This document shows, one piece after another, positions 8,003-17,400 of a DNA stretch of 51,798 nucleotides. The notes beneath the pieces are model-generated. The model saw only the letters and a list, made by a program, of their open reading frames with translations, searched no databases and was not told the origin of the DNA. This DNA comes from REEB509 sp049314555 (GTDB lineage Bacteria > Pseudomonadota > Alphaproteobacteria > Caulobacterales > Aquidulcibacteraceae): NCBI GenBank assembly GCA_049314555.1, contig JBMOEW010000022.1, positions 1-51,798 of the forward strand. Reading direction: 5' to 3'. The position numbers and the translations under genes are program-made. Position 1 is the stretch's first letter. The number at the start of each line of letters is the position of its first letter.

Positions 8003-9127
8003 TTAGGCCTTTCCTTGGGCGAATGCCACGATTGTGCCGGCCATTTCCGGCAAGGGTTTGATGGCGGTGGCTAGGCCTGCCTGTGCCACTGCACCCGGCA
8101 TGCCCCAAACCACACTGGTTGCTTCGTCTTGGGCAAGAACACTTCCGCCCTTTGCGATAATCGCGCGCGCGCCTTCGCGTCCGTCCGCACCCATGCCGGT
8201 CAACACAACAGCCAGCACCCTTTCCCCAAGATGCTCCGCAGCCGAAGCAAACAGGGGATCAACCGCCGGTCGGCAATAGTTGATCTGCGGCGATTGATCG
8301 AGCGTCGCCACCAAAGCGCCGTGCCGCCGCGCGATCCGCGTATGAAAATCTCCGGGTGCCACATAAATCCGGCCCCCCAGTAAAGGCATTCCGTCTTTGG
8401 CTTCCAGGCAGGGCGCACCAAAAGCCTTACCCAAATGGTCTGCCAAAATGGTTGTGAACATTGCCGGCATATGCTGCGCGATCAGGATCGGCACCTGCAC
8501 TTTTCCGGCAAGCCCGCTAATCACCACCTGCAGCGCTTGGGGCCCGCCGGTGGAGCTGCCAATCACCAACACGTCCGCAGGCAAACGGTTCGTGCGCCGC
8601 GCAAGTTGAGGAACAGGCGCTGCCGGTCGTGCAACTGGGGCCGCTGCGCGCGCGCCAGCAGCAGCGGGCGTCGTCGATGGCCGAGCAACACTGCGGCGCG
8701 CCCCCAAAGCCCGAATGCGCAACGCCAAATCGCGCTTGAAATCTGCCGCCGCCGCAAGTTTCCCCGTCACCGGCTTTGGCAGATAATCAGTCGCCCCCAG
8801 CGATAGTGCCTTCAGCGTAACTTCCGCATTGCGATGGGTGAGCGTAGAGGCCATCAGGATTCGCACCCCAGGGCAGGCCTTCAAAATCTCTGGTATCGCG
8901 CCCAAACCGTCCAGTTCCGGCATTTCCACATCAAGCACGATCACATCGGGTTGCAATTCCAGCGTCAACCGAACAGCGTCGCGCCCATTCAGGCCCATGC
9001 CAACGAGCTCGATCCCCGCCTCCGTGGTCAACCAACGCGAAACAAGCCCCCGCACCACGGCGCTGTCGTCTGCCAACAGCACCCGGATAGGGGGCTCCAC
9101 TTTTCGCAAGGGCAGGGCGGTGGTCAT
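8003..9127 (-). CDS. cheB: Chemotaxis response regulator methylesterase CheB
   Basis: 374 residues. Receptor-modifying methylesterase and glutaminase controlled by phosphorylation from CheA. The N-terminal receiver domain is intact: acidic pair in LLADDS, phosphoacceptor Asp in VIVLDVEMP, Lys in LPKPV. A basic, Ala- and Pro-rich linker follows (about residues 140-180). The C-terminal esterase domain has the catalytic Ser in GSSTGGP, His in AQHMP, and Asp in GMGADG. Sits between cheY (8-base gap) and cheR (3-base gap), so it is clearly co-transcribed. Confidence 0.97.
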   Translation of the reverse strand: MTTALPLRKVEPPIRVLLADDSAVVRGLVSRWLTTEAGIELVGMGLNGRDAVRLTLELQPDVIVLDVEMPELDGLGAIPEILKACPGVRILMASTLTHRNAEVTLKALSLGATDYLPKPVTGKLAAAADFKRDLALRIRALGARRSVARPSTTPAAAGARAAAPVARPAAPVPQLARRTNRLPADVLVIGSSTGGPQALQVVISGLAGKVQVPILIAQHMPAMFTTILADHLGKAFGAPCLEAKDGMPLLGGRIYVAPGDFHTRIARRHGALVATLDQSPQINYCRPAVDPLFASAAEHLGERVLAVVLTGMGADGREGARAIIAKGGSVLAQDEATSVVWGMPGAVAQAGLATAIKPLPEMAGTIVAFAQGKA

Positions 9128-9135
9128 TGTCAGCC

Positions 9136-9501
9136 CTACAACAGTCCGGCTTCGGAGAACTTCGATTGCAGGATATCACCGTCAAAGGGCTTCATGATGT
9201 ATTCGTTGGCACCCGCCTTCAGCGCCTCCGAAATATGCTCCACGTCATTCTCGGTGGTGCAAAACACCACAACCGGACGTTCGCCGCCGGTTTCCTTGCG
9301 CAACTGGCGCAGAAAGTCGATGCCGCTCATCACCGGCATGTTCCAATCCAGGAGGATCGCATCTGGCATGTTGCGGCGGCAAGATTGCAGCGCCTCCAAC
9401 CCGTCCGCGGCCTCGTCAATTTCAAAGCGCAGATCCTCAAGGATCCGCCGCGCCACCTTCCGGATCACCCGGCTATCGTCCACGACGAGGCAACTCTTCA
9501 T
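9136..9501 (-). CDS. cheY: Chemotaxis response regulator CheY
   Basis: 121 residues, a single receiver domain. Phosphorylated by CheA, it binds the flagellar switch to change rotation. It has the acidic pair in VVDDS (8-9), phosphoacceptor Asp in LLDWNMP, switch Thr in FCTTEN and Lys in MKPFD. The position inside the che operon, between cheW and cheB, supports CheY rather than a generic single-domain regulator. CheZ was not seen, so dephosphorylation would have to be spontaneous or use another sink. Confidence 0.95.
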   Translation of the reverse strand: MKSCLVVDDSRVIRKVARRILEDLRFEIDEAADGLEALQSCRRNMPDAILLDWNMPVMSGIDFLRQLRKETGGERPVVVFCTTENDVEHISEALKAGANEYIMKPFDGDILQSKFSEAGLL

Positions 9502-9528
9502 CTCAGGTCTCCCTGGCTTTGGTTAAGG

Positions 9529-10005
9529 CTAAGCGGCCTGCGTGAAAGCACCTGCAGGCGCATCAAGCATGCGGTTGATGTCCAATTCGATAAGAAGTCC
9601 CGTTTCCAGGCGATAAACCCCGCGGGAAACTTCCCGCCAGGCCGGGTCCAGGTTCACCGGGTTCTCTTCGAACTGATCTTGTCGCAAGCGCAACACTTCG
9701 CCTACGGAATCGACCACCAGGCCATAGCTTTCGCCGTCGCGGTCCAAACCGATGGTGATCAAGCCTTTGGCGTCGCGTTGTCTTGCCGGCAGGCCCAATC
9801 GCCGCCTTGCATCCATTACCGTAACAATCCGGCCACGGAGGTTAAGCAAACCTGCAATATCTGGCCTTGACAAGGGCACAGGCGTCAACGTGGTCAGCGC
9901 AAAGACGTCGTGCACGTCGCTTACGGGGGCCCCAAACAGGCGATCGCCGATCGTAAACGTAACGAATTCGCGCACGTCCTCGTGCAGAAGCGTGGACTCG
10001 CTCAT
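9529..10005 (-). CDS. cheW: Chemotaxis coupling protein CheW
   Basis: 158 residues. Scaffold that links chemoreceptors to CheA. A single CheW domain is visible: EFVTFTIGDRLFGAPVSDVHDV at the start, then LLNLRGRIVTVMDARRRLG, then YGLVVDSVGEVL. The start at 10005 (MSESTLL) is chosen because its ATG overlaps the cheA stop as ATGA, a coupling overlap; an in-frame extension upstream lies inside cheA. The C-terminal 20 residues are less conserved. Confidence 0.94.
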   Translation of the reverse strand: MSESTLLHEDVREFVTFTIGDRLFGAPVSDVHDVFALTTLTPVPLSRPDIAGLLNLRGRIVTVMDARRRLGLPARQRDAKGLITIGLDRDGESYGLVVDSVGEVLRLRQDQFEENPVNLDPAWREVSRGVYRLETGLLIELDINRMLDAPAGAFTQAA

Positions 10006-12680
10006 GCCGCGTGCTCCTTCTGCTGAATGGCATATTCCAATGCGGCGATCAGCCCGGCGCGGTCGTTCTTGCGTACACAATCGCTGAAGATCTGAACGCT
10101 TGAGACGCCCCCAGACAATCCCAGCCGAACCACATTGTCCCAGGCCGGATCTTCCGAAATCCGCTCCGCAAAGGCCGTCGCGGCGTTTGGATCACCGTCC
10201 ACATCCGCCAACACCGCGTCAAAGATCATCCCTTTATCTTTCAACAGCAGGGCGTCGGCAAAGCCTTGCACCTCAACCGCCTCATAGCCCGCGGCTTCCA
10301 ACAGCGGCGTCAAAAGCTGACGCGAGAACGCGCTTTGCTCCACGACCAAAATCCGTCCCTTCGCCCCAGGCACACGGCCGCGATGGTCCTGCCATTCGCC
10401 CGCCGCCTGTTGCAGATAGTGGCTCACATCGATGATCTCTGTGGCTTGGCCGCGCACGACCGCCACCCCCAGAATGCCTGGGCGATCCGCCCCCAGATCA
10501 ATCGACATAGGTTCACGGACGATATCCACGATCTCATCCACTGCCACGCCAAACGCTTGGCTGCCCACGGTGAACACCAAAACCGGCTGCATGCCTTCGG
10601 TCTTGAAGGCATAGTCACCCGCCATATGCGTCAGCGGCATCAACGCGCCGCGATACTGCATCAACACGCGCCCATCTGCACGCTCCAGCGAGGCAACCGA
10701 AGCCTGTTCCAGGCGCGTCACCAGTTGCAGCGGCACGCCCTTGATCGTTTCCGATCCGGCGCGGAACAGGATCAGGCTCTTCAGCCCGTCTTCAGCATTC
10801 TTGCCCGCCAGCGCATCCGCGCCCGCTGCATGCTCCTTGTGGTTTTGGCCGAATTTGGCCGAAAGCGCATTCGGGTCAAGGATCAACACAACAGAACCGT
10901 CGCCCAAAATGGTCGCACCCGACAGCATCGGCGCACCCCGCAAAAGGCTGGCCAGCGGCTTCACGACAATTTCTTCCGTATCGTGAACTTCATCGACCAC
11001 AACGCCAAAGCGCGTGGCACCAATCTGCATCACCGCTACGAACCGCGCCACTTCCGGCCGGATCTCCGCCTTCGGAAGATCCAAAACGTCCGAAAGCTCC
11101 ACCAACGGCAGCATCCGGTCCCGCAGGCGCATCACAGGCGCGTTGTTGATGATTTCCACCTGGTGCCCGGCATCGCGCCCAACCCGCACAAGCTCCACCA
11201 CGGCGGTCTGCGGAGCCGCAAACCGTTGCCCCGCCGCCCCAAGGATCAACGCCTGCACAATCGCCAGCGTCAGAGGGATCTTGATACGGAAGGTTGTGCC
11301 TTTGCCCTCTTGGCTGGACAGCTCAATCGAACCGCCGATAGCTTCGATGTTTGTCCGCACCACGTCCATGCCGACACCGCGGCCAGACATGTTCGTCACC
11401 GCCGCAGCCGTCGAAAAGCCCGGCGCAAAGATAAACCGATGGATCTGCGCATCGCTCATCGAGGCGGCCTCGGCCTCGCTCACAATGCCTTTCTCGATCG
11501 CTTTTTGTCGAATGCGCGCGGTGTTTAACCCCGCGCCATCGTCGGCGATTTCCATGATGATGTGGCCACCCTCATGGTGCGCAGAAAGCCGAATGGTGCC
11601 AGCTTCGGGCTTGCCCGCCGCCACACGATCTGCCGGTCTTTCCAATCCGTGGTCGCACGAGTTGCGCACCATGTGCGTCAGCGGGTCCTTGATGTATTCA
11701 AGCACCTGCCGATCGAGCTCCGTGGCTTCGCCTTCCTCGCGCAGCTCAATCTTTTTGCCCAAATCGCGTGAAGCATCACGCACAATCCGCGGCAGCTTCC
11801 GCCACGCAGACCCCACCGGCTGCATCCGGGTCTTCATCACCCGTTCCTGCAACTCGGCAGTAATAAGCGACAACCGCTGCAGCGGCGCTTTGAATTCGCT
11901 ATCATTCAGCCCGCGGACCATCTGCAGCAGCTGATTGCGCGTCAGCACCAGCTCCGAGACCATCGTCATCATCTGCTCAAGCAGCTCAACATTGACCCGG
12001 ATGGTCTGGTTCGCAGTAGAATCCGATCGCCCCCCTTTGGCCGCATCGTCTTCATCGCCGTCCCCATCGCGATTGGCCTTGGCGGGCGCACGCGCAACGC
12101 TAGGCGAAGGGGCAGGGGCGCTCACCTCTTGCGCAGCCGGTTCATCGGCAGTGGCGGCCATGAACGCCGCCTCAAGATCGGCAAGCGAAACTTCGCCCGG
12201 CCGCAAGAACCGTTGCATGTCGCGGTCCCACCGCTCGCCGTTCGGACCCGCGGGATCGGCCTCAACCACCGGCAGCGCGGCGATCGGCGCAGGCCCCGCC
12301 ATTTTGCCATCCGCCGCCGCGTGCAACAGATCAAGCAACGGCTTGTCGTCCCCCACCGGCTCGACGCCAGTGGTTTCAAGCCCCGCCAGAATTTCCTTGA
12401 TCCGGTCGATGGACTGCAACACCAGCGTCACCGCATCGGGCGTCACCTGCAGCGCGCCATCGCGGAACTTGCCCAGCAGCGTTTCGCCCGCATGGGCGAC
12501 GCCCTCAAGCCGCGGCAGCCCCAAAAAGCCGCAAGTGCCTTTGATCGTGTGCACAAGGCGGAAAATGTTGTTCAGCGTCGCCTTGTCCGAAGGCTCTTGC
12601 TCGAACCGGACAAGCTCGGTGTCAATCACTTCGAGGTTTTCGGCGGTCTCAGTCAGAAACTCGACGAGCAGATCATCCAT
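10002..12680 (-). CDS. cheA: Chemotaxis histidine kinase CheA with extra CheW and receiver-like domains
   Basis: 892 residues, longer than a typical CheA (about 650-720). In order: Hpt domain with phosphorylated His44 in HTIKGTCGFLG; an Ala/Pro then acidic linker (125-222) with no recognisable P2 CheY-binding domain; dimerisation helices (225-290); HATPase with N-box MVRNSCDHGLE (337-346), G boxes ADDGAGL and SGRGVGMDVV (432-441), and GKGTTFRI; a CheW-like domain (475-615); a second CheW-like domain (635-760); and a receiver-like C-terminal domain (775-888). In that last domain the acidic pair is Glu-Gln (781-782), although an Asp (826) sits at the acceptor position and Lys871 is a possible partner. 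It is probably degenerate. First gene of the che operon, with a CtrA-like box about 70-85 bp upstream. Confidence 0.95.
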   Translation of the reverse strand: MDDLLVEFLTETAENLEVIDTELVRFEQEPSDKATLNNIFRLVHTIKGTCGFLGLPRLEGVAHAGETLLGKFRDGALQVTPDAVTLVLQSIDRIKEILAGLETTGVEPVGDDKPLLDLLHAAADGKMAGPAPIAALPVVEADPAGPNGERWDRDMQRFLRPGEVSLADLEAAFMAATADEPAAQEVSAPAPSPSVARAPAKANRDGDGDEDDAAKGGRSDSTANQTIRVNVELLEQMMTMVSELVLTRNQLLQMVRGLNDSEFKAPLQRLSLITAELQERVMKTRMQPVGSAWRKLPRIVRDASRDLGKKIELREEGEATELDRQVLEYIKDPLTHMVRNSCDHGLERPADRVAAGKPEAGTIRLSAHHEGGHIIMEIADDGAGLNTARIRQKAIEKGIVSEAEAASMSDAQIHRFIFAPGFSTAAAVTNMSGRGVGMDVVRTNIEAIGGSIELSSQEGKGTTFRIKIPLTLAIVQALILGAAGQRFAAPQTAVVELVRVGRDAGHQVEIINNAPVMRLRDRMLPLVELSDVLDLPKAEIRPEVARFVAVMQIGATRFGVVVDEVHDTEEIVVKPLASLLRGAPMLSGATILGDGSVVLILDPNALSAKFGQNHKEHAAGADALAGKNAEDGLKSLILFRAGSETIKGVPLQLVTRLEQASVASLERADGRVLMQYRGALMPLTHMAGDYAFKTEGMQPVLVFTVGSQAFGVAVDEIVDIVREPMSIDLGADRPGILGVAVVRGQATEIIDVSHYLQQAAGEWQDHRGRVPGAKGRILVVEQSAFSRQLLTPLLEAAGYEAVEVQGFADALLLKDKGMIFDAVLADVDGDPNAATAFAERISEDPAWDNVVRLGLSGGVSSVQIFSDCVRKNDRAGLIAALEYAIQQKEHAA

Positions 12681-12749
12681 GGCGGCATAAGCTCCGGCGC
12701 AGCCCCACGCAGGGCGCGAGTCACCGGCGCAACAATCGCTGTACGGGAG

Positions 12750-12764
12750 TTAACCGACTTCTAA
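12750..12764. promoter_or_regulatory. CtrA-like box upstream of cheA
   Basis: TTAA-CCGACTT-CTAA on the plus strand, read as TTAG-N7-TTAAC on the minus strand, matches the CtrA consensus TTAA-N7-TTAA at seven of eight core bases. It lies in the 98-bp gap between chpT and cheA. This suggests that the che operon is under CtrA control. That is an inference from motif and context. Confidence 0.5.
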
Positions 12765-12778
12765 TTTCACAGCCGCAG

Positions 12779-13417
12779 TCAGACTTTAAAGGCAGCCGAA
12801 CGCGCGATCAGCTCGATCCGTTCCGGCGCTTCCCGCGCCGCCAGTTCGATGCCCAATTGGCGGGCAAACAACCCAGCAATGGCCGGCTGAATATTGTGGC
12901 CCTCAAAGCCCTCCGCCGGGCTTTCCCCCCGCAGACCCAAAAGCGTATCGGCCTTCAGCGTCGCCCGCGGACCGGTGGCGATCACGGCCACTTCGCCCAC
13001 CGCGCCATTGCTGCGGCTTTCCAGGCGCACAGTGCCGCCCCGCGGCAAACAGTCCGCCCCGATCAGCAACAGATTCATGATCACGCGCGCAGCGGCCCTC
13101 GGCATCGCCACCCGCCCCGTTGCCCAATCCAGACTTGGCTTCAATGCGGCAAACAGGCGGTCCGCCGTGGGCTTCGCCTCTTCCAGCTCTCCATCGCCCT
13201 CGACGACGGCGCTTCCAAAGGCAAACCGAAAGAACTCCAGCTTGGCCCAGGCGTTTTGCACGCCATGCTCCATCAACGAAATCGCGTCCGCGTTCTTACC
13301 GTTCGCGTCGGTCTCCTTGATCATCTCCAAGCCTTGGATGATGGCGTTCATCGGGCCCATCATGTCGTGACAGACTCGTGACGCAATCAGGGCTGTGAGC
13401 CGGGGCCCCTCAATCAT
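12779..13417 (-). CDS. chpT: Histidine phosphotransferase ChpT
   Basis: 212 residues. ChpT carries phosphate from the hybrid kinase CckA to CtrA and CpdR in alphaproteobacterial cell-cycle control. The phosphorylated His17 is in the motif RVCHDMMGPMNAIIQGLEM, at the start of the DHp-like helix pair; the C-terminal half is a degenerate kinase-like ATPase fold without nucleotide motifs, as in known ChpT. The ATG used has AGGAG 6 bases upstream. A GTG at 13456 with GGAGG also looks usable and would add 13 residues. It lies about 100 bp from cheA and downstream of the ydb cluster. A GANTC methylation site is at 13493. Confidence 0.88.
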   Translation of the reverse strand: MIEGPRLTALIASRVCHDMMGPMNAIIQGLEMIKETDANGKNADAISLMEHGVQNAWAKLEFFRFAFGSAVVEGDGELEEAKPTADRLFAALKPSLDWATGRVAMPRAAARVIMNLLLIGADCLPRGGTVRLESRSNGAVGEVAVIATGPRATLKADTLLGLRGESPAEGFEGHNIQPAIAGLFARQLGIELAAREAPERIELIARSAAFKV

Positions 13418-13513
13418 CCTGCTCTCCTGGCGCGATGTCAGTGATCCGGAGGGCACCAAACAGACCTCCGATAAGTGCCGGCGACCATAGATGATTCGCC
13501 GCCCTGGAAATCC

Positions 13514-13759
13514 TCAACTCTCAGGCGGATCGTCCAGCGGCTGTCGGGCGTCAAAACCGTGGCGGGAACTATAGCCCATCAGCCACATCAAACCGCCCGC
13601 TAGGCCGAAGGACAAAACCGTACCGACCGCCATGGCCGCCCAGCCAAACCAGCTGATCTCAACGCCCAATTGGGAATAGGTCCCGTAAAGCCCAACGCCC
13701 ACTGCAACCGCAAGGCCCATCAAGGCAAGCATGCCCAGCCAAACAACAAGCCGGTTCAT
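13514..13759 (-). CDS. Small two-helix membrane protein
   Basis: 81 residues, family not recognised. Two hydrophobic segments (about residues 3-26 and 37-62) are joined by a short loop with YGTYSQLG; the tail is polar. The ATG at 13759 overlaps the ydbL stop as ATGA, which indicates coupling and argues for this start over a longer one inside ydbL. By position it is the fourth gene of the ydbH-ynbE-ydbL set and could be a partner of that system or a general small membrane protein. Confidence 0.7.
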   Translation of the reverse strand: MNRLVVWLGMLALMGLAVAVGVGLYGTYSQLGVEISWFGWAAMAVGTVLSFGLAGGLMWLMGYSSRHGFDARQPLDDPPES

Positions 13760-14199
13760 GAAGCGGGGCAGAAGCTGGGCCGCGCCACCGGCGCGCTTGC
13801 AGTACGTTGACGCCAAGCGCCCGCCTCATCGCGATACCATTCGCCCACGCCCACCCGGTTGGCCAACAGCTGGCATGCGGTCGCCGCCGCCATCTCCGCC
13901 GGGGCAACAGTCATGCCCAGTTCCTGGCTACGGCTGGCCGCGCGGTCGAAATAGACCTGCCGGCGCTCGCCGTTGATCTGGGCCACCCGCCGACGCAGAT
14001 CGTCGTTGGCGCGCGCTTCATCGCGAATGCCCAGCGTGCCAACTTCTGTGCCAGACGCTTGTTCGCCAACGATGCCAGCGGTGCGCGCTGCCGCCACAAC
14101 ATCGTCAGCCTGGGCCAACGCTTGCGCCGAAAGTCCAAGGCTAAGCGCACACACGGCGACAGCCAAAGTGCGGCGCAGAAGAGAAGGGGTGAAAGACAT
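13756..14199 (-). CDS. ydbL: YdbL family DUF1318 protein
   Basis: 147 residues from the chosen start. YdbL (DUF1318) is a small periplasmic protein that in E. coli modulates the YdbH-YnbE bridge between inner and outer membranes. A signal peptide is clear (RRTLAVAVCALSLGLSAQALA, cleavage after about residue 30). The mature part has the family's arrangement with VGEQASGTEVG and the GERRQVYFDRA segment near the middle. A longer start at 14229, overlapping the ynbE stop as TAATG, would add 10 residues before the signal sequence and is possible. The GGGGGAT ahead of 14199 is a fair ribosome binding site. Confidence 0.85.
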   Translation of the reverse strand: MSFTPSLLRRTLAVAVCALSLGLSAQALAQADDVVAAARTAGIVGEQASGTEVGTLGIRDEARANDDLRRRVAQINGERRQVYFDRAASRSQELGMTVAPAEMAAATACQLLANRVGVGEWYRDEAGAWRQRTASAPVARPSFCPAS

Positions 14200-14228
14200 G
14201 GCGGGATCCCCCGAAAACAAGCGCAACA

Positions 14229-14420
14229 TTAGAAAATGTCCGGACGTTCTTGCAGAAGCTGGCGGGCGTCGCCCTCAAGGCGCACCACCACTTCCTGGCG
14301 AATGTTCACGTTCAAATTGATCGTGATTGGCTCCGGCACGCGCACCTCCACCGGCACGCAGGCCGCCGCAAGGCTTGCGGACGCAAGGGCAGTAAAGGCC
14401 AACAATACTCTCACACGCAT
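14229..14420 (-). CDS. ynbE: YnbE family outer membrane lipoprotein
   Basis: 63 residues. YnbE is a small lipoprotein that completes the YdbH bridge at the outer membrane. It has an N-terminal signal ending in a lipobox (SLAAAC, acylated Cys at residue 21), then a short mature part with PVEVRVPEPITINLNVNIRQEV, the strand-forming motif typical of the family. GGAGG sits 6 bases before the ATG at 14420, deciding the start. Lies between ydbH (36 bp away) and ydbL. Confidence 0.88.
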   Translation of the reverse strand: MRVRVLLAFTALASASLAAACVPVEVRVPEPITINLNVNIRQEVVVRLEGDARQLLQERPDIF

Positions 14421-14456
14421 CAAGTCCTCCAACCGCCGGCCTTTCTGGCTTTGGCG

Positions 14457-17400
14457 TCACTGCTGCGGGGGCTGCGGCGGCGCTTCAGGGTCAACCGGTG
14501 TCTGTTCTGGGGCCACTAACCCGGGCCGGGCAAACCGGCGCGCGTCAGCGATCCCTGCTGCAGTATCCATAAGTGAGCTGAACGGCGCATTTATGGAAAC
14601 ATTAAACCGAAACGGCACATCGGGCGCTGTGGCGGTTTGGCCCCCTGGCAACGGCACGATCGAAGACAAATCCAAGTCTTCCCCCACCGTCAGCCCAGAA
14701 AACTGCAAACCGATATCCACTTTGTCTGCCAGATTGCCGTTCAACGTGGCTTCAAAGTTCGAATAGCGGAAATCCTTCAGTGCGTCGAATGCCAACCGCG
14801 AGATCCCGGTGGCCGCAGCCCCCGCCTGGCCGGTGTATTGGATTGTGCCCCCGCCCACAGAGGTCAAGCGCCCCCCCCGGATCCACGCCGCTGTCTTGGT
14901 CAGTTCCACTGGGAACCGCCCCTCGACCCGGCCCGTCATGGTCAAGTCCGGCAGCTTGAGCGATGCCAAAACCGTCGAGATATCCACCTCCGCCAGCGTC
15001 AGATTGACGATTGAGCTGTCGGTGCCCAGCTGCACCACCCCGGGCTCCAGCGTCAGTTCACCGCCCGCAAACCGCCAGCGCGCGTCTTCCAGCGCCACCT
15101 GCGCCCCCTCCAAAAGCTGGAAGCGCACCACACCGTTTTCCAGCGCCACCCCGGGGTTCACCACCGCCAGCGACACGGTTTGTCCAGGCGGCGTCGTAAA
15201 GGCAAACAGGTCATCAAAATGGATCTGGCCTTTCACGCCGCGGATCACCGGCAGGCTTTGCGTGGACACGCTGTCCAGATCGTAATCCACGTCCGCTTGG
15301 GCCAAAAAGCCAGCGCCCTGCCAGCGGGCATCCACCGTCGCATCAACGGTCCCCTCAAGGCCAATGATCAACCCCAGTGCAAACCCAGACAGCGCCGCCG
15401 GCGTCAAATTCGGCGAAAACACCAGGTTGTCGGCCACGAATTGCCCGCTGCCGCTGGCGTCGGCCAAGGCGTGGGTGGCGGTGATCCGCCCCAACGGCAC
15501 CATGCCAGCCTCCAGCGCCACCCCGCCAGACGTCAGCCGTGCCACCCCGCTTTCCAGGTTCGCTTCCAAATCGGTCAATCGCAGCGGGTTGAACCGCGGC
15601 GTTTTTTCGATCGGGAAGGCGTCTTGCACCCGGGCATTAGCCCCGTGCACCTCGATCAGCACACCATCCCCCTGTGGAACGGCGATCCAAGTCCCAACAC
15701 CCTCGGTGATCAAGGCCGGCGCGGCTTGGTCAATGGCGGTGACACCATCGAATGTGCCGTCGATCCGCCAACTGCCGTCTGTCACGCGAAAGCGGGCAGT
15801 GGCGTCCGGCGCGCTCAGACCCACCGTCCGTTCCGCAGACAGCGTCAACAGAAAGGCGGGATCAATCAGGGTCGCGGCCATCCCCGGTGCAGCAAGGGTA
15901 TCGGTGAAGGCCACATCAATGCGCCCCGCCCGCAGGCTAGCTGGGGCCCCCGCCGCACCAGTCTCCTGCCCAGACCAGATCAGGTCTTCGATCCGCACCC
16001 CGCCAGATAGTGTCCCATCCGCCGCAGCCGTCATAAGCGCGGGCCCCCGCAGCGGGCACCCTGCCACCACCCCGTCCTCAAACCGCACGCCGGGCAGCGT
16101 GTAGCGGTCAAAACCGAGGCTCATGCAGCGTCCGTCTTCCGCGCTGATGATCAAACCGCCCGCCGCCGGCGTCGTAATGGCCAGAGCGTTGGGCAGCCGC
16201 AGCCCCTCGATCATGCCGCCGGCAAAAGGCCCGCTGGTGCGCAAATCGCCTTGCACCCGGAAGGTGCGCCCCGCCGCGGTGGTTTCCACCAAAAGCGCCA
16301 TCTCCGGGGCAGAAAACCGCGCTCCAGCGGCCTCCCACGCGGGCAGGGCGACGGTGCCCTTCGCCTGCAAGCCTTTGGCGTCAAAGGAAACAGAGGCAAG
16401 CTCAACCCGCATGCGATCGTTGACGCTCAAAACCCCGGCCGCTGTGAACGTCTGCGACCCAAAGTCCAGCGCAACCGCCGCCCCACGGGCCGGTGTAAAC
16501 ACAATCTCTTCGCCGCTGGCGCTGGAAAGCTGCACTGGCGCGTCCTGCAAAACCAGCCGCCACGCGCTTTCATCGCGCACGGCCTGCAGACCTACAGCCC
16601 CCGAAAACGCCCAACCAGCCGCCTGCGACCGCGCCAAGGCGTCCCGCAGCAAAGGTTCCATTGGCGAACCCGGCAACCGCAACCACCCGCGCTCCATCGC
16701 CGTCTGGCCGTCCTCGGAAAGCCGGCCCCGCGCAAATGTCATCTCAACCGGGATTGTGCCGCCCACCTCAAGCCGCGCCAAAACCTGCACATCGCCCAGT
16801 TGCGCTATGGGCGTGTCCAAAGCCTCCGCCTTCAGCGTCAGCGCGCCGGCAGTGTCTCCCTGCGCGCCAGCCTGAAAAGAGCCCTCAAACCGCGCGCCCT
16901 GCAGAGCCGCGTCGCTCAATTCCAATCGCGCAACAGCCCCGCTGAACGCCACACCGCGGGCCGTTGGCTCCGCGCCAAAATGGCCGCTCAACACCCCTTC
17001 AAGCCCGGTTGCAAGCAAGCCAAGCCCAGACCAATCCGCCAGCGCGAACTGGATTTGCCCCTGTGTGCCGATCGCGCCCCACGGCGAAACGACCGACCCG
17101 CTCAGGGTCAAAGCAGAGGGCGCAGCCGGCTCCAAAGCCGAAATGGTCAATTTGTCCGCCGTCCCCGCCAACCCAAACCGCGCGAAAAGCGGCGCGCCCG
17201 TTTCCGGTGTGAAGGCAACAGCGACCGTGCCGGTTAAATCCCCCCGCGTCGCCCCGCGGGCATCGATCGCCGCCACCACCGGTCCGACCGGTGTCTCAAA
17301 ATGCACCCTGGACCCGCTGATCTCCACCTCAAATGCCGGCGCAACGAACGCGACCTCGCTCGGCGGCGGCCGAAACACATCCAAAGGCCCAAACGAAACG

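Noticed and set aside
10266..11528. 420-codon plus-strand frame
   Set aside because: Antisense to cheA, with an Arg/His-rich translation that is typical of a shadow frame.
16251..17237. 328-codon plus-strand frame
   Set aside because: Antisense to ydbH; Arg/Pro-rich, no recognisable domain.
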